A stretch of DNA of 39,046 nucleotides from Clostridiales bacterium (GTDB lineage: Bacteria > Bacillota > Clostridia > Oscillospirales > Oscillospiraceae): contig JAHAEW010000026.1 in the NCBI GenBank assembly GCA_018374635.1, positions 1-39,046 on the forward strand, in the 5' to 3' direction. Made by a program: the position numbers and the translations under genes. This document shows positions 15,621 to 24,280 of the stretch, one piece after another. Numbering within the stretch: the first letter of the stretch is position 1; each line of letters begins with the position of its first letter. The notes under the pieces are model-generated. The model was not told the DNA's origin, searched no databases, and was given only the letters and a program-made list of their open reading frames with translations.

Positions 15621-16283
15621 ATTATCCAAGAGAACACCATCATCCACGGCGACAGCCTCACAGTGCTCCGGGAAATGGAGGCCGGGAGCGTGGACGCGAT
15701 CATCACCGACCCGCCCTATGGTATCAATTACGTTTCCCAGACCGGGGCCAAAATCAAGAACGACAAGTCGCCCTTTATCTGGTTCCTCTATGACGCCTTC
15801 CGGGTTCTCAAATCCGGGGAGTCGGGCCGGGGTTCCCTGGTCTGCTTTACCCGCTGGGATGTGCAGCAGACCTTCATCGACGCGATGAAGCTGGCGGGCT
15901 TCCAGGTCAAGAGCGAAGTGATCTGGGACAAGGTGTTTCACGGCATGGGCGACACCAAGGCGGCGTTCGCCCCCTCCCATGAGAACATCATCTTTGCGGT
16001 CAAGGGAAAGTTCAGCTTCCCCGGGCACCGCCCGAAAGACCTTGTCACCTTCCAGAAAATCAACAGCTCCCAGATGGTACACCCGACCGAGAAGCCCGTG
16101 GGCCTTCTGGCCAACCTCATCACCAGCGTTACCAAACCCGGCGACCTCATCCTCGACCCCTTCGCCGGAAGCGGCTCTACCCTGGTCGCCGCCAAGAAGA
16201 CCGGACGGCGGTTCATCGGCGTGGAGCTGGACGACGACTTCTATCAGATCGCGCAGCGGCGCATTGAGGAGGCTGTGGAATGA
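15621..16283 (+). CDS. DNA adenine/cytosine-N4 methyltransferase, likely AUU start
   Basis: The 220-residue beta-class amino-methyltransferase carries motif IV DPPYG (30-34) before motif I DPFAGSGST (about 179-187). That order defines the beta class, which methylates adenine N6 or cytosine N4. The conserved N-terminus (IIHGDSLTVLREM) lies upstream of any ATG or GTG. The frame there contains ATT 15621, placed 7 bases after AGGAGG, so AUU is the probable start; GTG 15663 would cut off the first strand. It lies between the large terminase and portal genes and may protect phage DNA from host restriction. Target sequence unknown. Confidence 0.88.
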   Translation: MIQENTIIHGDSLTVLREMEAGSVDAIITDPPYGINYVSQTGAKIKNDKSPFIWFLYDAFRVLKSGESGRGSLVCFTRWDVQQTFIDAMKLAGFQVKSEVIWDKVFHGMGDTKAAFAPSHENIIFAVKGKFSFPGHRPKDLVTFQKINSSQMVHPTEKPVGLLANLITSVTKPGDLILDPFAGSGSTLVAAKKTGRRFIGVELDDDFYQIAQRRIEEAVE

Positions 16284-17875
16284 GCAGAAGAAAGCGGCAG
16301 CGGCAGAACGCTCAGGCACCGCCCGCGCCCCCGCGCCGTCCCGATACCCAGGAGATTGCCGTTGCCCATGTGACGGACAAATACAGCGAATACCCCAGCA
16401 ACGGCCTCACCCCCGTCAAGCTGGCTGAGATACTCAAGGAGGCCGACGCAGGTGACGTGCTGCGGCAGATGGAGCTGTTCGAGGAGATGGAGGAAAAAGA
16501 CCCCCACCTGTTCAGCCAGCTCCAGACCCGGAAGAACGCCGTCACCGGCCTGGACTTCGAGATCATCCCGTTCAGCGACGACCCCCGGGACAAGGAGATC
16601 GCCGCCTTCATTGAGGAGCAGCTCGGCGGCATGGAGGGCTTCGAGGACGTGGAGAACGATCTGCTGGACGCGATCGGAAAGGGCTTCGCCGTCTCGGAGA
16701 TCATGTGGGGCTATGACGAGGGGCACGTCGTCGTCACCCAGATCAAGTCCCGGCACCAGAAGCGGTTCTTCTGGGACAGCCTGGACGACTCATTCAAGGT
16801 ACGCACCCAGGAGCACTCCGAGGGGCTGCTGCTCCCGGCGAACAAGTTCATCGTCCACAGGTACAAGGCCCGCAGCGGGCACACCTCCCGGGCGGGTATC
16901 CTCCGGGTCGTGGCCTGGATGTACCTGTTCAAGAATTACGACCTGAAGGACTGGGTCAGCTTCGCCGAGGTCTACGGCCTCCCGCTCCGGCTGGGCAAGT
17001 ATGCACCGGGAGCAAGCGAGGCTGACAAGGTGGCCCTCATGCAAGCCCTCATCCAGATCGGCGCGGACGCAGCGGGCATCATCCCGGACGGCACCACCAT
17101 CGACTTCGTCACCACGGAGAAGACCAGCTCCACCGACCTCTATGAACGGCTGGCCCGCTACTGCGACGAGCAGATCAGCAAGGCGATCCTGGGCCAGACC
17201 CTGACCTCGGACTCGGGCGGCGGCAGCTACGCCCAGAGCAAGACCCACAACGACGTCCGGCACGATCTGACCGTGGCCGACTGCAAGGCCCTGGCCTCCA
17301 CCCTCCGGCGTGACCTCATCCGGCCCCTGTGCATCTTCAACTTCGGTGAGGACAAGCGCATCCCCAAGATACAGTTTGACTGCGAGGAAGGGGAAGACCT
17401 GGAACAGACCGCCAACATCCTGGACGTGCTTATCGGGAAGATCGGGCTGCGGGTACCCACCAGCTACATCTACAAGAAGTTCAGCATCCCGGAGCCGGAG
17501 GCCGACGAGGAGGTCGCCACCCCCCGGGCAGCAGCGGGGCCGGGCGTCCTCCCGTTCAAACAGGAACCGCCCGCGCCGACCATTGCGTTGAAGGCCGGGG
17601 CCGACGCAGGGCCCGGCACCCAGGCGCATATCGACCGGCTGGCCGACGCCGCCGTCAGGCGCGGAGCTGGCAGCTTCAAGAAAGCCTTCGCCCCAATTCT
17701 CAAAATAATTGAGAATGCGGGGAGCCTGGAGGAGCTCCGGGACATGATGGAGGACGAGAAGACCGTCGCCGAGCTCTATAAGGCGATGGACGTCACCCAG
17801 GCGGAGGAGCTGCTCCAGAAGGTTATGGTGTACGCCAACCTGGAGGGGAGGGCCCTGGAAGATGGACGGCATTGA
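16280..17875 (+). CDS. Portal protein (DUF935, Mu gp29 type)
   Basis: The 531-residue protein forms the dodecameric portal ring at the head vertex. Typical DUF935 features are DPHLFSQLQTRKNAVTGLDF near residues 75-95, the IVHRYKARSGHTSRAGILR region near 195-215, and ILGQTLTSDSGGGSYAQSKT near 313-330. A Pro/Ala-rich linker near 410-440 separates a helical C-terminal part. It starts with ATGA overlap to the methyltransferase gene. MuF-type protein follows with overlap. Confidence 0.92.
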   Translation: MSRRKRQRQNAQAPPAPPRRPDTQEIAVAHVTDKYSEYPSNGLTPVKLAEILKEADAGDVLRQMELFEEMEEKDPHLFSQLQTRKNAVTGLDFEIIPFSDDPRDKEIAAFIEEQLGGMEGFEDVENDLLDAIGKGFAVSEIMWGYDEGHVVVTQIKSRHQKRFFWDSLDDSFKVRTQEHSEGLLLPANKFIVHRYKARSGHTSRAGILRVVAWMYLFKNYDLKDWVSFAEVYGLPLRLGKYAPGASEADKVALMQALIQIGADAAGIIPDGTTIDFVTTEKTSSTDLYERLARYCDEQISKAILGQTLTSDSGGGSYAQSKTHNDVRHDLTVADCKALASTLRRDLIRPLCIFNFGEDKRIPKIQFDCEEGEDLEQTANILDVLIGKIGLRVPTSYIYKKFSIPEPEADEEVATPRAAAGPGVLPFKQEPPAPTIALKAGADAGPGTQAHIDRLADAAVRRGAGSFKKAFAPILKIIENAGSLEELRDMMEDEKTVAELYKAMDVTQAEELLQKVMVYANLEGRALEDGRH

Positions 17876-18569
17876 CACGATCTTTAGCCGGGAGGACATG
17901 ACCTTCCAGGAGGCCGTGGACTACTTCAAGGAGCGCGTCCCGGTCACGGCGGAGACCTTTTACCAGATCGCCGAGGAGTACCGGGCCCTGGCCTTCACCG
18001 TCAGCGGCTACACCAAGGCCCAAATCCTCAAGAAGTTCTACGACGAGCTGCTCTCTGCGCTGGAGGAGGGCAGCACCCTCCAGGAGTTCCAGGCCAACAT
18101 GAACGACTTCCTGGAGTCGGAGGGCTATGAGGGGCTCAACCCGGAGCAGGCCGACCTGATTTTCCGCACCAATATCCAGACGGCCTACAATGTGGGCCAT
18201 TACCAGCAAATGACCGACCCCGCCGTCATGGAGCTGCGTCCCTTCTGGCAGTACGACGCGGTCAACGACTCTCACACCCGCCCCAGCCACCTGGAAATGG
18301 ATGGGCGCGTTTTCCCGGCAGACTCCCCCGTCTGGAATACCTGGTTCCCCCCTAATGGCTTCAAGTGCCGCTGCACCGTGAAGACGCTCTCCAAGCGTCA
18401 GGTGGAGCAGCGGGGGCTGACTGTGGAGACCTCGTTCCCGGCAGTCGCGCCCGACCCGCACTTCGGCACCAACCCGGCAAAGGTACGCTTCGAGCCCGAC
18501 CTGAAGGACTACCCGGAGGTGCTGGTGAAAGCCTACCAAGCCCGGCAAAAGGAGGGAGCCCCAAAATAG
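17862..18569 (+). CDS. Head morphogenesis protein (Mu F, gp30 type)
   Basis: The 235-residue protein is a MuF-family minor head protein. The family region is seen as FRTNIQTAYNVGHYQQM (about 106-122), FWQYDAVNDSHTRPSH and the C-terminal PPNGFKCRCTVKTLS (about 165-180) with paired cysteines. MuF proteins bind the portal and enter the head with DNA. It overlaps the portal gene end by 14 bp. It is somewhat shorter than Mu F, so additional C-terminal domains are absent. Confidence 0.9.
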   Translation: MDGIDTIFSREDMTFQEAVDYFKERVPVTAETFYQIAEEYRALAFTVSGYTKAQILKKFYDELLSALEEGSTLQEFQANMNDFLESEGYEGLNPEQADLIFRTNIQTAYNVGHYQQMTDPAVMELRPFWQYDAVNDSHTRPSHLEMDGRVFPADSPVWNTWFPPNGFKCRCTVKTLSKRQVEQRGLTVETSFPAVAPDPHFGTNPAKVRFEPDLKDYPEVLVKAYQARQKEGAPK

Positions 18570-18704
18570 GCGCACAGGGGCCCACACAGCGACGCCAACG
18601 CCGGGGAGGGTAAAGTTACGGGGCAGGGCCCCGGGGGCCGTTGTGGGGCGTACTAACGGCGTTATAACGGGGCGCGGCGCAAGCATGAAGGAGGACACCG
18701 GAAA
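18570..18704. other. Gene-free gap at genome midpoint, candidate gyrase-site analogue
   Basis: This 135-bp gap is the longest in the structural gene block. It contains GC-rich inverted runs (GGGCCCCGGGGGCC) and an odd palindrome TAACGGCGTTA (18654..18664) followed by TAACGG. It lies between the F-type and protease genes and about 470 bp from the exact midpoint of the prophage (19103). Mu has its strong gyrase site, needed to pair the ends for replication, near its midpoint between G and I. The analogy is by position; no gyrase site can be read directly. Confidence 0.4.
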
Positions 18705-19727
18705 ATGAAGGACTTTTTTATTCTGAAGGGCGGCGGCGTGGAGCTCACGGGAGCCCCGGAGACCATCACCGTCCTCCCCCTGGGCCACGTCGTCAGCTCC
18801 AAGGGCGAGTTTGATGTGGACGAGGGCAGCTTCCAGGCGATGAAGGCACAGATCGCCCAACGCGGCGTCGATCTGGTGGTGGACTATGAGCACCAGACCC
18901 TCAAGGGGGTCGAGGCCCCCGCCGCTGGCTGGGTGAAGGAGCTGAAGCTGGAGGACGGGAACATCGTGGCCGTTGTTGAGTGGACACCCCGGGGAGCGGA
19001 GTATCTGAAGAATAAGGAATACCGCTACCTCTCCCCCGTGGTCAATGTCCGCAAGACGGACAACAAGGCCATAGGGCTGCACTCCCTGGCCCTGACCAAT
19101 ACCCCTGCGATCGAGAACATGACCCCGATCGTCAACTCAGATAATTTTGAAGGAGGACACGAGAACATGGATATGCAGAAGCTGGCGGCGGCACTGGGCC
19201 TTGGCCCGGACGCCACCGAGGAGCAGATCATGGAGGCTCTCCAGGCGATGGTCGCCGAGAACAAGAGCCTCAAGGAAGGCAAGCAGCCCGGGGACGAGGC
19301 CACCGTCGCCAACAAAGCGGTCTGCGAACTGCTGGGCCTGAAGGCCGGGGCCCCCGCCGAGGATGTGACCGCGAAGATCATGGAGCTCAAGGGCGGCACC
19401 ATCGACGGCGTCAACGTGCTGGAGGAACTGAAGGCCCTGAAGCAGCAGAACGCCCAGCGGGACGCGGACGAGGCCGTCACCCTGGCCCTGAAAGCGGGCA
19501 AGATCACCCCGGCGCAGAAGGACTGGGCCCGGAGCTACGCTCTGGCCGACCCCAAGGGCTTCGGCGCGTTTGTGGAGAAGGCCCCCCAGGTCGTTCCCAT
19601 GGGCGAGATCGACCTGGGCGGCACCGTGGCCCTCAAATCCGACAAGCCGGACGAGGCGACCACGTTGGTTTGCAAGCAGCTGGGCGTCAGCCAGGAAGAC
19701 CTGGAGAAATACGGGAAGGAGGAGTAA
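18705..19727 (+). CDS. Prohead protease and scaffold (Mu I type)
   Basis: The 340-residue protein combines an N-terminal protease (about 1-145) with a helical scaffold. Mu-I-type features are LPLGHVVSSKGEFDVDEGSF, VDLVVDYEHQTLKGVEAPAA (with the likely catalytic histidine), EYRYLSPVV and LHSLALTNTPAI, which probably holds the serine-type nucleophile region. The C-terminal part (about 155-340) is acidic and helical. It has GAAGGAGG before ATG 18705. An internal in-frame start at 19167 would yield the scaffold alone. Confidence 0.9.
   Translation: MKDFFILKGGGVELTGAPETITVLPLGHVVSSKGEFDVDEGSFQAMKAQIAQRGVDLVVDYEHQTLKGVEAPAAGWVKELKLEDGNIVAVVEWTPRGAEYLKNKEYRYLSPVVNVRKTDNKAIGLHSLALTNTPAIENMTPIVNSDNFEGGHENMDMQKLAAALGLGPDATEEQIMEALQAMVAENKSLKEGKQPGDEATVANKAVCELLGLKAGAPAEDVTAKIMELKGGTIDGVNVLEELKALKQQNAQRDADEAVTLALKAGKITPAQKDWARSYALADPKGFGAFVEKAPQVVPMGEIDLGGTVALKSDKPDEATTLVCKQLGVSQEDLEKYGKEE
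19167..19727 (+). CDS. Scaffold protein from internal start (Mu Z analogue)
   Basis: ATG 19167 is in frame with the protease gene (codon 155) and preceded by AAGGAGG at 19150..19156, stronger than many true starts in this window. The 186-residue product (MDMQKLAAALGLGPDATEEQ onward) covers just the helical scaffold part. Mu gene I contains gene Z, and lambda C contains Nu3, in the same nested way. Expression is inferred. Confidence 0.7.
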   Translation: MDMQKLAAALGLGPDATEEQIMEALQAMVAENKSLKEGKQPGDEATVANKAVCELLGLKAGAPAEDVTAKIMELKGGTIDGVNVLEELKALKQQNAQRDADEAVTLALKAGKITPAQKDWARSYALADPKGFGAFVEKAPQVVPMGEIDLGGTVALKSDKPDEATTLVCKQLGVSQEDLEKYGKEE

Positions 19728-19733
19728 GCCATT

Positions 19734-20174
19734 ATGGGAGCTTTGACTAACGCGAGAGATACCACCGAGATCATGAACGGCGGCAAGCAGCTCGTCCTGC
19801 CGGTAAAGGCTAAGACCACCATCTACCAGGGGGCCCTGGTCGTCCTGGACGCGGACGGCTACGCTATCCCCGGGAAGAAGGCGGCGGGCCTGACGGCAGC
19901 GGGCCGGGCCGAGGAAACCGTGGAGAACACGGGCGGCGATGGCGAGCTGGTCATCCGGGTCACCCGGGGCGTGTTCGTCTACGCCAACACCAGCACCGCC
20001 GCCAACAAGGTCGGCGCGGGCCACGTTCTCAAGCCCTGCTACATCCAGGACGACCAGACCGTGACCGCCCTGGCCACCGGAGCCTCGGTCGCCGGGCTGG
20101 TCATCCGGGTCGACGACAATGGCGTCGCTGTGGAGATCGGCAACGGCCTGACCGCGCCCGCCGCCAGCACCTAA
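19734..20174 (+). CDS. Capsid decoration/head protein
   Basis: The 146-residue protein is beta-rich with repeated short strands and Gly turns (YQGALVVLDADGYAIPGK, then VTRGVFVYANTSTAANKV, VAGLVIRVDDNGVAVEIG). This is the profile of small head decoration or stabilisation proteins located between scaffold and major capsid genes. AAGGAGG precedes ATG 19734. A structural role is well supported by context; the exact family is less certain. Confidence 0.72.
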   Translation: MGALTNARDTTEIMNGGKQLVLPVKAKTTIYQGALVVLDADGYAIPGKKAAGLTAAGRAEETVENTGGDGELVIRVTRGVFVYANTSTAANKVGAGHVLKPCYIQDDQTVTALATGASVAGLVIRVDDNGVAVEIGNGLTAPAAST

Positions 20175-20198
20175 CGAACAGAAGGAGGATAATGCGCT

Positions 20199-21092
20199 AT
20201 GGTTATCAACCCCCAGACCCTGCGCGGCATCTACGTCGCGTTTAATACCATCTTCAACAAGGCCCTGACGGAAGTGCAGCCGATGTACACCGAGATCGCC
20301 TCCGTCATCCCCTCCACCACCGACTCGGAGACCTACGCCTGGCTGGGCGACATCCCCGGCATGAGGGAGTGGATTGGCGACCGGGAGGTGCAGAACCTCA
20401 CCGCCAGTGACTACACCATCAAGAACAAGGACTTCGAGCTGACCGTGGGCGTCGACCGCAACGCGATCGAGGACGATAAGCTGGGCATCTACAATGTGCG
20501 GATTGAAATGCTGGCGCAGTCGGCGGCGACGCACCCGGATGAGCTGATCTTCAAGCTGCTGGCCGACGGCTTCACAACGAAGTGCTTCGATGACCAGCCG
20601 TTCTTCTCCGCCGCCCACAAAATCGGTGAGAAGACCGTCTCCAACATGAGCCACGCCAAGCTGAGTATGGACGCCTATATTGCGGCCCGCACCGCAATCA
20701 TGTCCCTCACCAACAGCAAGGGCCGGGCCCTGAACCTTGTCCCGGATAAGCTGATCGTCCCGCCCGCTCTGGAGAAGGAGGCCCGGGACATTCTGGTCGC
20801 CGACTTCGTGAACGGCACCAAGAACACCATGCAGGGCACCGCGAAGCCCGTGGTCGTCCCCCAGCTCGCCGGTCACGACTCCTCCTGGTTCCTGCTCTGC
20901 ACCAACCGGCCCGTGAAGCCGCTGATCTACCAGCAGCGGAAAAAGGCCAAGTTCGTCTCCAAGACCCAGGAGACCGACGAGAACGTGTTCATGAAGAAGC
21001 AATTCCTTTACGGCGCGGACAGCCGGGGCAATGCGGGCTTCGGCTTCTGGCAGATGGCCTTCGGCTCTGACGGCACCGGGGCTGCTGGCTGA
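20199..21092 (+). CDS. T: Major capsid protein (Mu T type)
   Basis: The 297-residue protein matches the Mu gpT major head subunit (HK97 fold): LRGIYVAFNTIFNKAL near the start, WLGDIPGMREWIGDR (about 49-63), IKNKDFELTVGVDRNAIEDD, HPDELIFKLLADGF and NLVPDKLIVPPALEKEAR. The C-terminal YGADSRGNAGFGFWQMAF is also typical. GAAGGAGG lies upstream of ATG 20199. Length is close to Mu T (305). Confidence 0.93.
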   Translation: MVINPQTLRGIYVAFNTIFNKALTEVQPMYTEIASVIPSTTDSETYAWLGDIPGMREWIGDREVQNLTASDYTIKNKDFELTVGVDRNAIEDDKLGIYNVRIEMLAQSAATHPDELIFKLLADGFTTKCFDDQPFFSAAHKIGEKTVSNMSHAKLSMDAYIAARTAIMSLTNSKGRALNLVPDKLIVPPALEKEARDILVADFVNGTKNTMQGTAKPVVVPQLAGHDSSWFLLCTNRPVKPLIYQQRKKAKFVSKTQETDENVFMKKQFLYGADSRGNAGFGFWQMAFGSDGTGAAG

Positions 21093-21108
21093 CGGAAGGG
21101 GGGGCGGC

Positions 21109-21567
21109 ATGAGCTACAGCACCAGGGCGGAAGTTCGGGAGATGATTAAGGACGACGCCCTCAACGCGATCATCGGAGACACCTTTATCGAGGAGCCCGC
21201 GAAGCGGGAGGAGCTGGTCGCCCCCATCATTGACGCGGCGATCGCCGACGCGGACGGCGAGATTGACGGCTACCTCGCCAAGAGGTACGCCGTCCCCCTC
21301 GCTCCTGTCCCCAAGGTCATCAACAAATTTTCTAAAGACATCGCGGTCTATAACCTGTTCTCCCGCATCGGCATCGACGAGGGGACAGATCAGAAGACTT
21401 ACCTCAACCGCTACAACGCGGCGGTCAAGTTCCTCACGCTGGTGGCGGAGGGCAAGGTCTCCATCGGGGCCGATGCTGACGGAGATCCCGCCAGCGCAGC
21501 CGCGATCGGCTTCACTGTCCGGTCAAACCCCCGGCTGTTCAGCCGGGGACAGATGAGGGGGATGTGA
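21109..21567 (+). CDS. Head-tail connector (DUF1320, Mu gp36 type)
   Basis: The 152-residue protein (MSYSTRAEVREMIKDDALNA) is helical, with AIADADGEIDGYLAKRYAVP at about residues 44-63, the hallmark of DUF1320 adaptor proteins that sit under the portal. The start at 21109 follows GGAAGGGGGGGC; the longer frame runs back into the capsid gene. The order capsid, gp36, gpG is that of Mu. Confidence 0.88.
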   Translation: MSYSTRAEVREMIKDDALNAIIGDTFIEEPAKREELVAPIIDAAIADADGEIDGYLAKRYAVPLAPVPKVINKFSKDIAVYNLFSRIGIDEGTDQKTYLNRYNAAVKFLTLVAEGKVSIGADADGDPASAAAIGFTVRSNPRLFSRGQMRGM

Positions 21568-21570
21568 GCT

Positions 21571-22062
21571 ATGTACGACATCCGCCTGGAGGGGGACACC
21601 CGGGCTATGCTCCGCAGGATACGGAGCTTCTCCGAGATCGACCGCCGCAGTATCAACGCCGCGCTCGCCCAGGGTGTTCGGGAGTCGACGCTTGAACGCT
21701 TCCGGCAGGGCAAGGGCCCGGACGGGCGGAGGTGGAAGAGCTCCAAGCGGGCAATCCTGGAGGGCGGGAAGACCCTGGTCAAGACCGCCCAGCTCCGCAA
21801 CTCCATCCACGCGAGGTCGGACGCCTCCGGCTTTGCGGTCGGCACCAATGCCAAACACGCAGCGACCCATCAGTTCGGCGAGCCAGGGCGCACCATCCGG
21901 GCCCGCAGGAAGAAAGTGATGCGGTTCCAGTACAACGGCAAGTGGGTCTCCAAGAAACAGGTGCGCGTCAAAATCCCGGCCCGGCCCTTCCTGGGCCTGT
22001 CGGACGAAGATATGCAGGAAATGAAGGCCACCGTGGAGGACTTCATCGGAAGGGAGGGCTGA
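21571..22062 (+). CDS. Phage virion morphogenesis protein (Mu G type)
   Basis: The 163-residue protein resembles Mu gpG/P2 gpS tail-completion proteins. Characteristic parts are RFRQGKGPDGRRWKSSKRAI (about 43-62), LVKTAQLRNSIHAR and the NAKHAATHQFGEPGRTIRAR region, ending with IPARPFLGLSDED. It helps complete tails before joining to heads. GAGGGGGATGTGAGCT precedes the start. Confidence 0.88.
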   Translation: MYDIRLEGDTRAMLRRIRSFSEIDRRSINAALAQGVRESTLERFRQGKGPDGRRWKSSKRAILEGGKTLVKTAQLRNSIHARSDASGFAVGTNAKHAATHQFGEPGRTIRARRKKVMRFQYNGKWVSKKQVRVKIPARPFLGLSDEDMQEMKATVEDFIGREG

Positions 22063-22065
22063 CCC

Positions 22066-22587
22066 ATGCTCTACGGGCAAAGCAAGCAATACCTCCTGGA
22101 GAAGCTCACGGAGTCGGGTCTCAAGTCGAGGCCGTACACGGCCCTGAAAGCCCTCCAGAAAAGCCAGGAGTCCCACGTCGGTGCAGTTTTGTTTGAGCGG
22201 GAAGCCTACGCCCGAAACGGCTCCAAAAAGCGATTTAGGGATGAAGAGGGAGCGAAACACAAACGGCGCAAGGTTTTTGACCGGGCTGTCACCTTCGTTG
22301 TACTCATAGGCGACTACACAGACGACACCGTGGAGACCATGCTGGAGAAGTTCGTCTCGCTGCTTGACCGTGGCATCACGGTCGACGGGAATTTCGTCCC
22401 GCTGGAGATAGAGGGCGTGGAGTGGGTCGATACCGAGGACGCGCTGCTCAAGGCCCAGGTCGCCGTCCGCGTGACGGTCACCTTCAACGGCGGCGTCTAC
22501 AAGGACACGGACTTCGGGCCGCTGACCCACGTCGAGGTGGTCGAGATCGAGAAAATAAACGGAAAGGAGAATACAGATGGCGAGTAG
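22066..22587 (+). CDS. Tail terminator-like protein (DUF1834, Mu gp37 type)
   Basis: The 173-residue protein has a helix-strand pattern of tail terminator/neck proteins, with RAVTFVVLIGDYTDDTVETM and QVAVRVTVTFNGGVYKD, and sits just before the sheath gene where DUF1834 proteins occur. A basic insert (NGSKKRFRDEEGAKHKRRK) is notable. AAGGGAGGG precedes ATG 22066. It overlaps the following gene by 11 bp. Confidence 0.75.
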   Translation: MLYGQSKQYLLEKLTESGLKSRPYTALKALQKSQESHVGAVLFEREAYARNGSKKRFRDEEGAKHKRRKVFDRAVTFVVLIGDYTDDTVETMLEKFVSLLDRGITVDGNFVPLEIEGVEWVDTEDALLKAQVAVRVTVTFNGGVYKDTDFGPLTHVEVVEIEKINGKENTDGE

Positions 22588-22807
22588 AAGCAAGCCGGAA
22601 GCTGCGCCCGCAGCGGCGCAGCCCCAGGAGCTGCTGTCGATTGATACGCTCCGGGAGAAGCACAAGGTTACGCGGCCCATCTTCGCTGGCGTATGTGCCG
22701 CAAATGACTGGAAGCCCGGCAGGGCTATGACTGAGGAGGCGTTCCTCCAGGCGGTCGCCGATTTTACCGGGGCCCCCATGGGCGCACCCCAAGGAAAGCG
22801 AGGCTAA
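22577..22807 (+). CDS. Small tail-region protein, unknown
   Basis: The 76-residue protein has an Ala/Pro-rich N-terminus (SKPEAAPAAAQPQELLSIDT) and a compact helical C-terminal part (AGVCAANDWKPGRAMTEEAF). It lies between the gp37-type and sheath genes, where Mu has the small gp38. AAAGGAG precedes ATG 22577, inside the end of the preceding gene. The sequence alone gives no function. Confidence 0.65.
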   Translation: MASRSKPEAAPAAAQPQELLSIDTLREKHKVTRPIFAGVCAANDWKPGRAMTEEAFLQAVADFTGAPMGAPQGKRG

Positions 22808-22813
22808 GAAGCA

Positions 22814-24259
22814 ATGCTTAGAGACGTTAAGACAATCATTTCTGACGGTCTGCTCGGCTTTGCGACCGCCACCGGCGACGGGCTGAGCGTCAAGATCGGG
22901 GCCTCGCCCGTGGTGTCCGACACGCCGATCATCGTCACCGGTGACATGGATGCCGCCAAGATCAGAGGCCGGCTGGGCCTGTCCCCGCTGGCCGACGCCA
23001 CCATGGACGCCGTTCAGGGCGGCGCAGCCCGCATCTTCTGCCTCCCGGTTGCCGCGACAACGGCGGGCACCCTGGCCCCTGTGGTGCAGGAGGGGGATGG
23101 CGGCGGCAGCTTGACCGTGGACGGCTCCCCCACCAACGCCTTCCAGGTGGTTATCCAGATCACCGCCCAGGGCGGGCTGAACACCGCAGCCTTCAAAGCC
23201 TCCATCAATGGAGGCCACAGCTTCACCGACGAGATCACCGTCCCTGTGACCGGCTCCTACGCCCTGGAGGGGACGGGCCTGACCGTCCAGTTCGCCGAGG
23301 CAGCGGAGGTCGACCAGAAGCCCAGCTCCTTCCTGGTGGGCGACACCTTCACCTTCAGCTCCACGGCCCCGGCTATGACCAACGGCGACGTACTGGCAGC
23401 AGTAGACAGGCTGAAGGAGTTCACGCAGGAGTTTGAGTTCATCCACATTGTTGGGGAGAGCACCCTCCCCCTCTGGCAAGCTATGAGCGAAGCTCAGAAG
23501 GAGCTCATGAACATCTACCACAAGCCCGCCTTTATTCTGCTGGAGGCGGCGTTCCCCCAGGCGGACGTGGACGGCGACCTCCACGACTGGGCGTTCCAGA
23601 TGGAGGCGAACCGGAAGAAGATCAAGAACACCGACATCCAGGTCTGCGCGGCCTGGGGCAAGCTCGTCCGGCTGGACGGCACCACCCAGAATGTCAACCT
23701 CGCCGGGCTGGTGTCGGGCCGCTACGCCAAGGCCCCCGTCCAGGTCTCCATCGGCAAGACCCAGCCCGAGGCGGGCTACGGCTTCCCGGAGACGCAGCTC
23801 CTGGAGCTTATCCCGGCTGGCTACGATAATACCATCATCGAGTTCCTGGACGTGGCCGGGTACCTGACCTTCCGGGAGTACGACGGCCTGGACGATCTCT
23901 ACGTCTACCACACCAAGATGATGTGCCCGGACGGGAGCGACTACCGCTACGCCGAGGACGTGCGCGTCAGGAACAAGATCGTCCGGGAGACCCGGAAGAA
24001 GGCTCTGTTGTTCAAAAATGACGACATTGATCTGACGGACATCCAGGGCGAGCTGGAGGCCCGGGCGAAGTTCATCGCCACCCCTCTCGACCGCATGGTG
24101 AAGAACAAGGAGATCAGCTCCTATGAGATCATCGTCAAGGAGGGGCACGAGGAGACGTTCCTGGAGGACGAGACCATGCGGGTCAAAATCCGCTACCTCT
24201 CCAGGGGCTACATCCGCGAGGTGGAGATCGACCTGGGCCGCGCCCCGATCACTGCGTGA
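22814..24259 (+). CDS. Contractile tail sheath protein (Mu L type)
   Basis: The 481-residue sheath subunit surrounds the tail tube and contracts on infection. It shows Mu-L-like features: an N-terminal strand region, GDMDAAKIRGRLGLSPLADA, a central insertion domain, the AWGKLVRLDGTTQNVNLAGL stretch (about 277-297) and a C-terminal DRMVKNKEISSYEIIV. Length is close to Mu L (495). The start at ATG 22814 has AAAGCGAGG-like rather than strong Shine-Dalgarno pairing. Confidence 0.92.
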   Translation: MLRDVKTIISDGLLGFATATGDGLSVKIGASPVVSDTPIIVTGDMDAAKIRGRLGLSPLADATMDAVQGGAARIFCLPVAATTAGTLAPVVQEGDGGGSLTVDGSPTNAFQVVIQITAQGGLNTAAFKASINGGHSFTDEITVPVTGSYALEGTGLTVQFAEAAEVDQKPSSFLVGDTFTFSSTAPAMTNGDVLAAVDRLKEFTQEFEFIHIVGESTLPLWQAMSEAQKELMNIYHKPAFILLEAAFPQADVDGDLHDWAFQMEANRKKIKNTDIQVCAAWGKLVRLDGTTQNVNLAGLVSGRYAKAPVQVSIGKTQPEAGYGFPETQLLELIPAGYDNTIIEFLDVAGYLTFREYDGLDDLYVYHTKMMCPDGSDYRYAEDVRVRNKIVRETRKKALLFKNDDIDLTDIQGELEARAKFIATPLDRMVKNKEISSYEIIVKEGHEETFLEDETMRVKIRYLSRGYIREVEIDLGRAPITA

Positions 24260-24280
24260 CAGAAGGGAGGATAAGAGACT

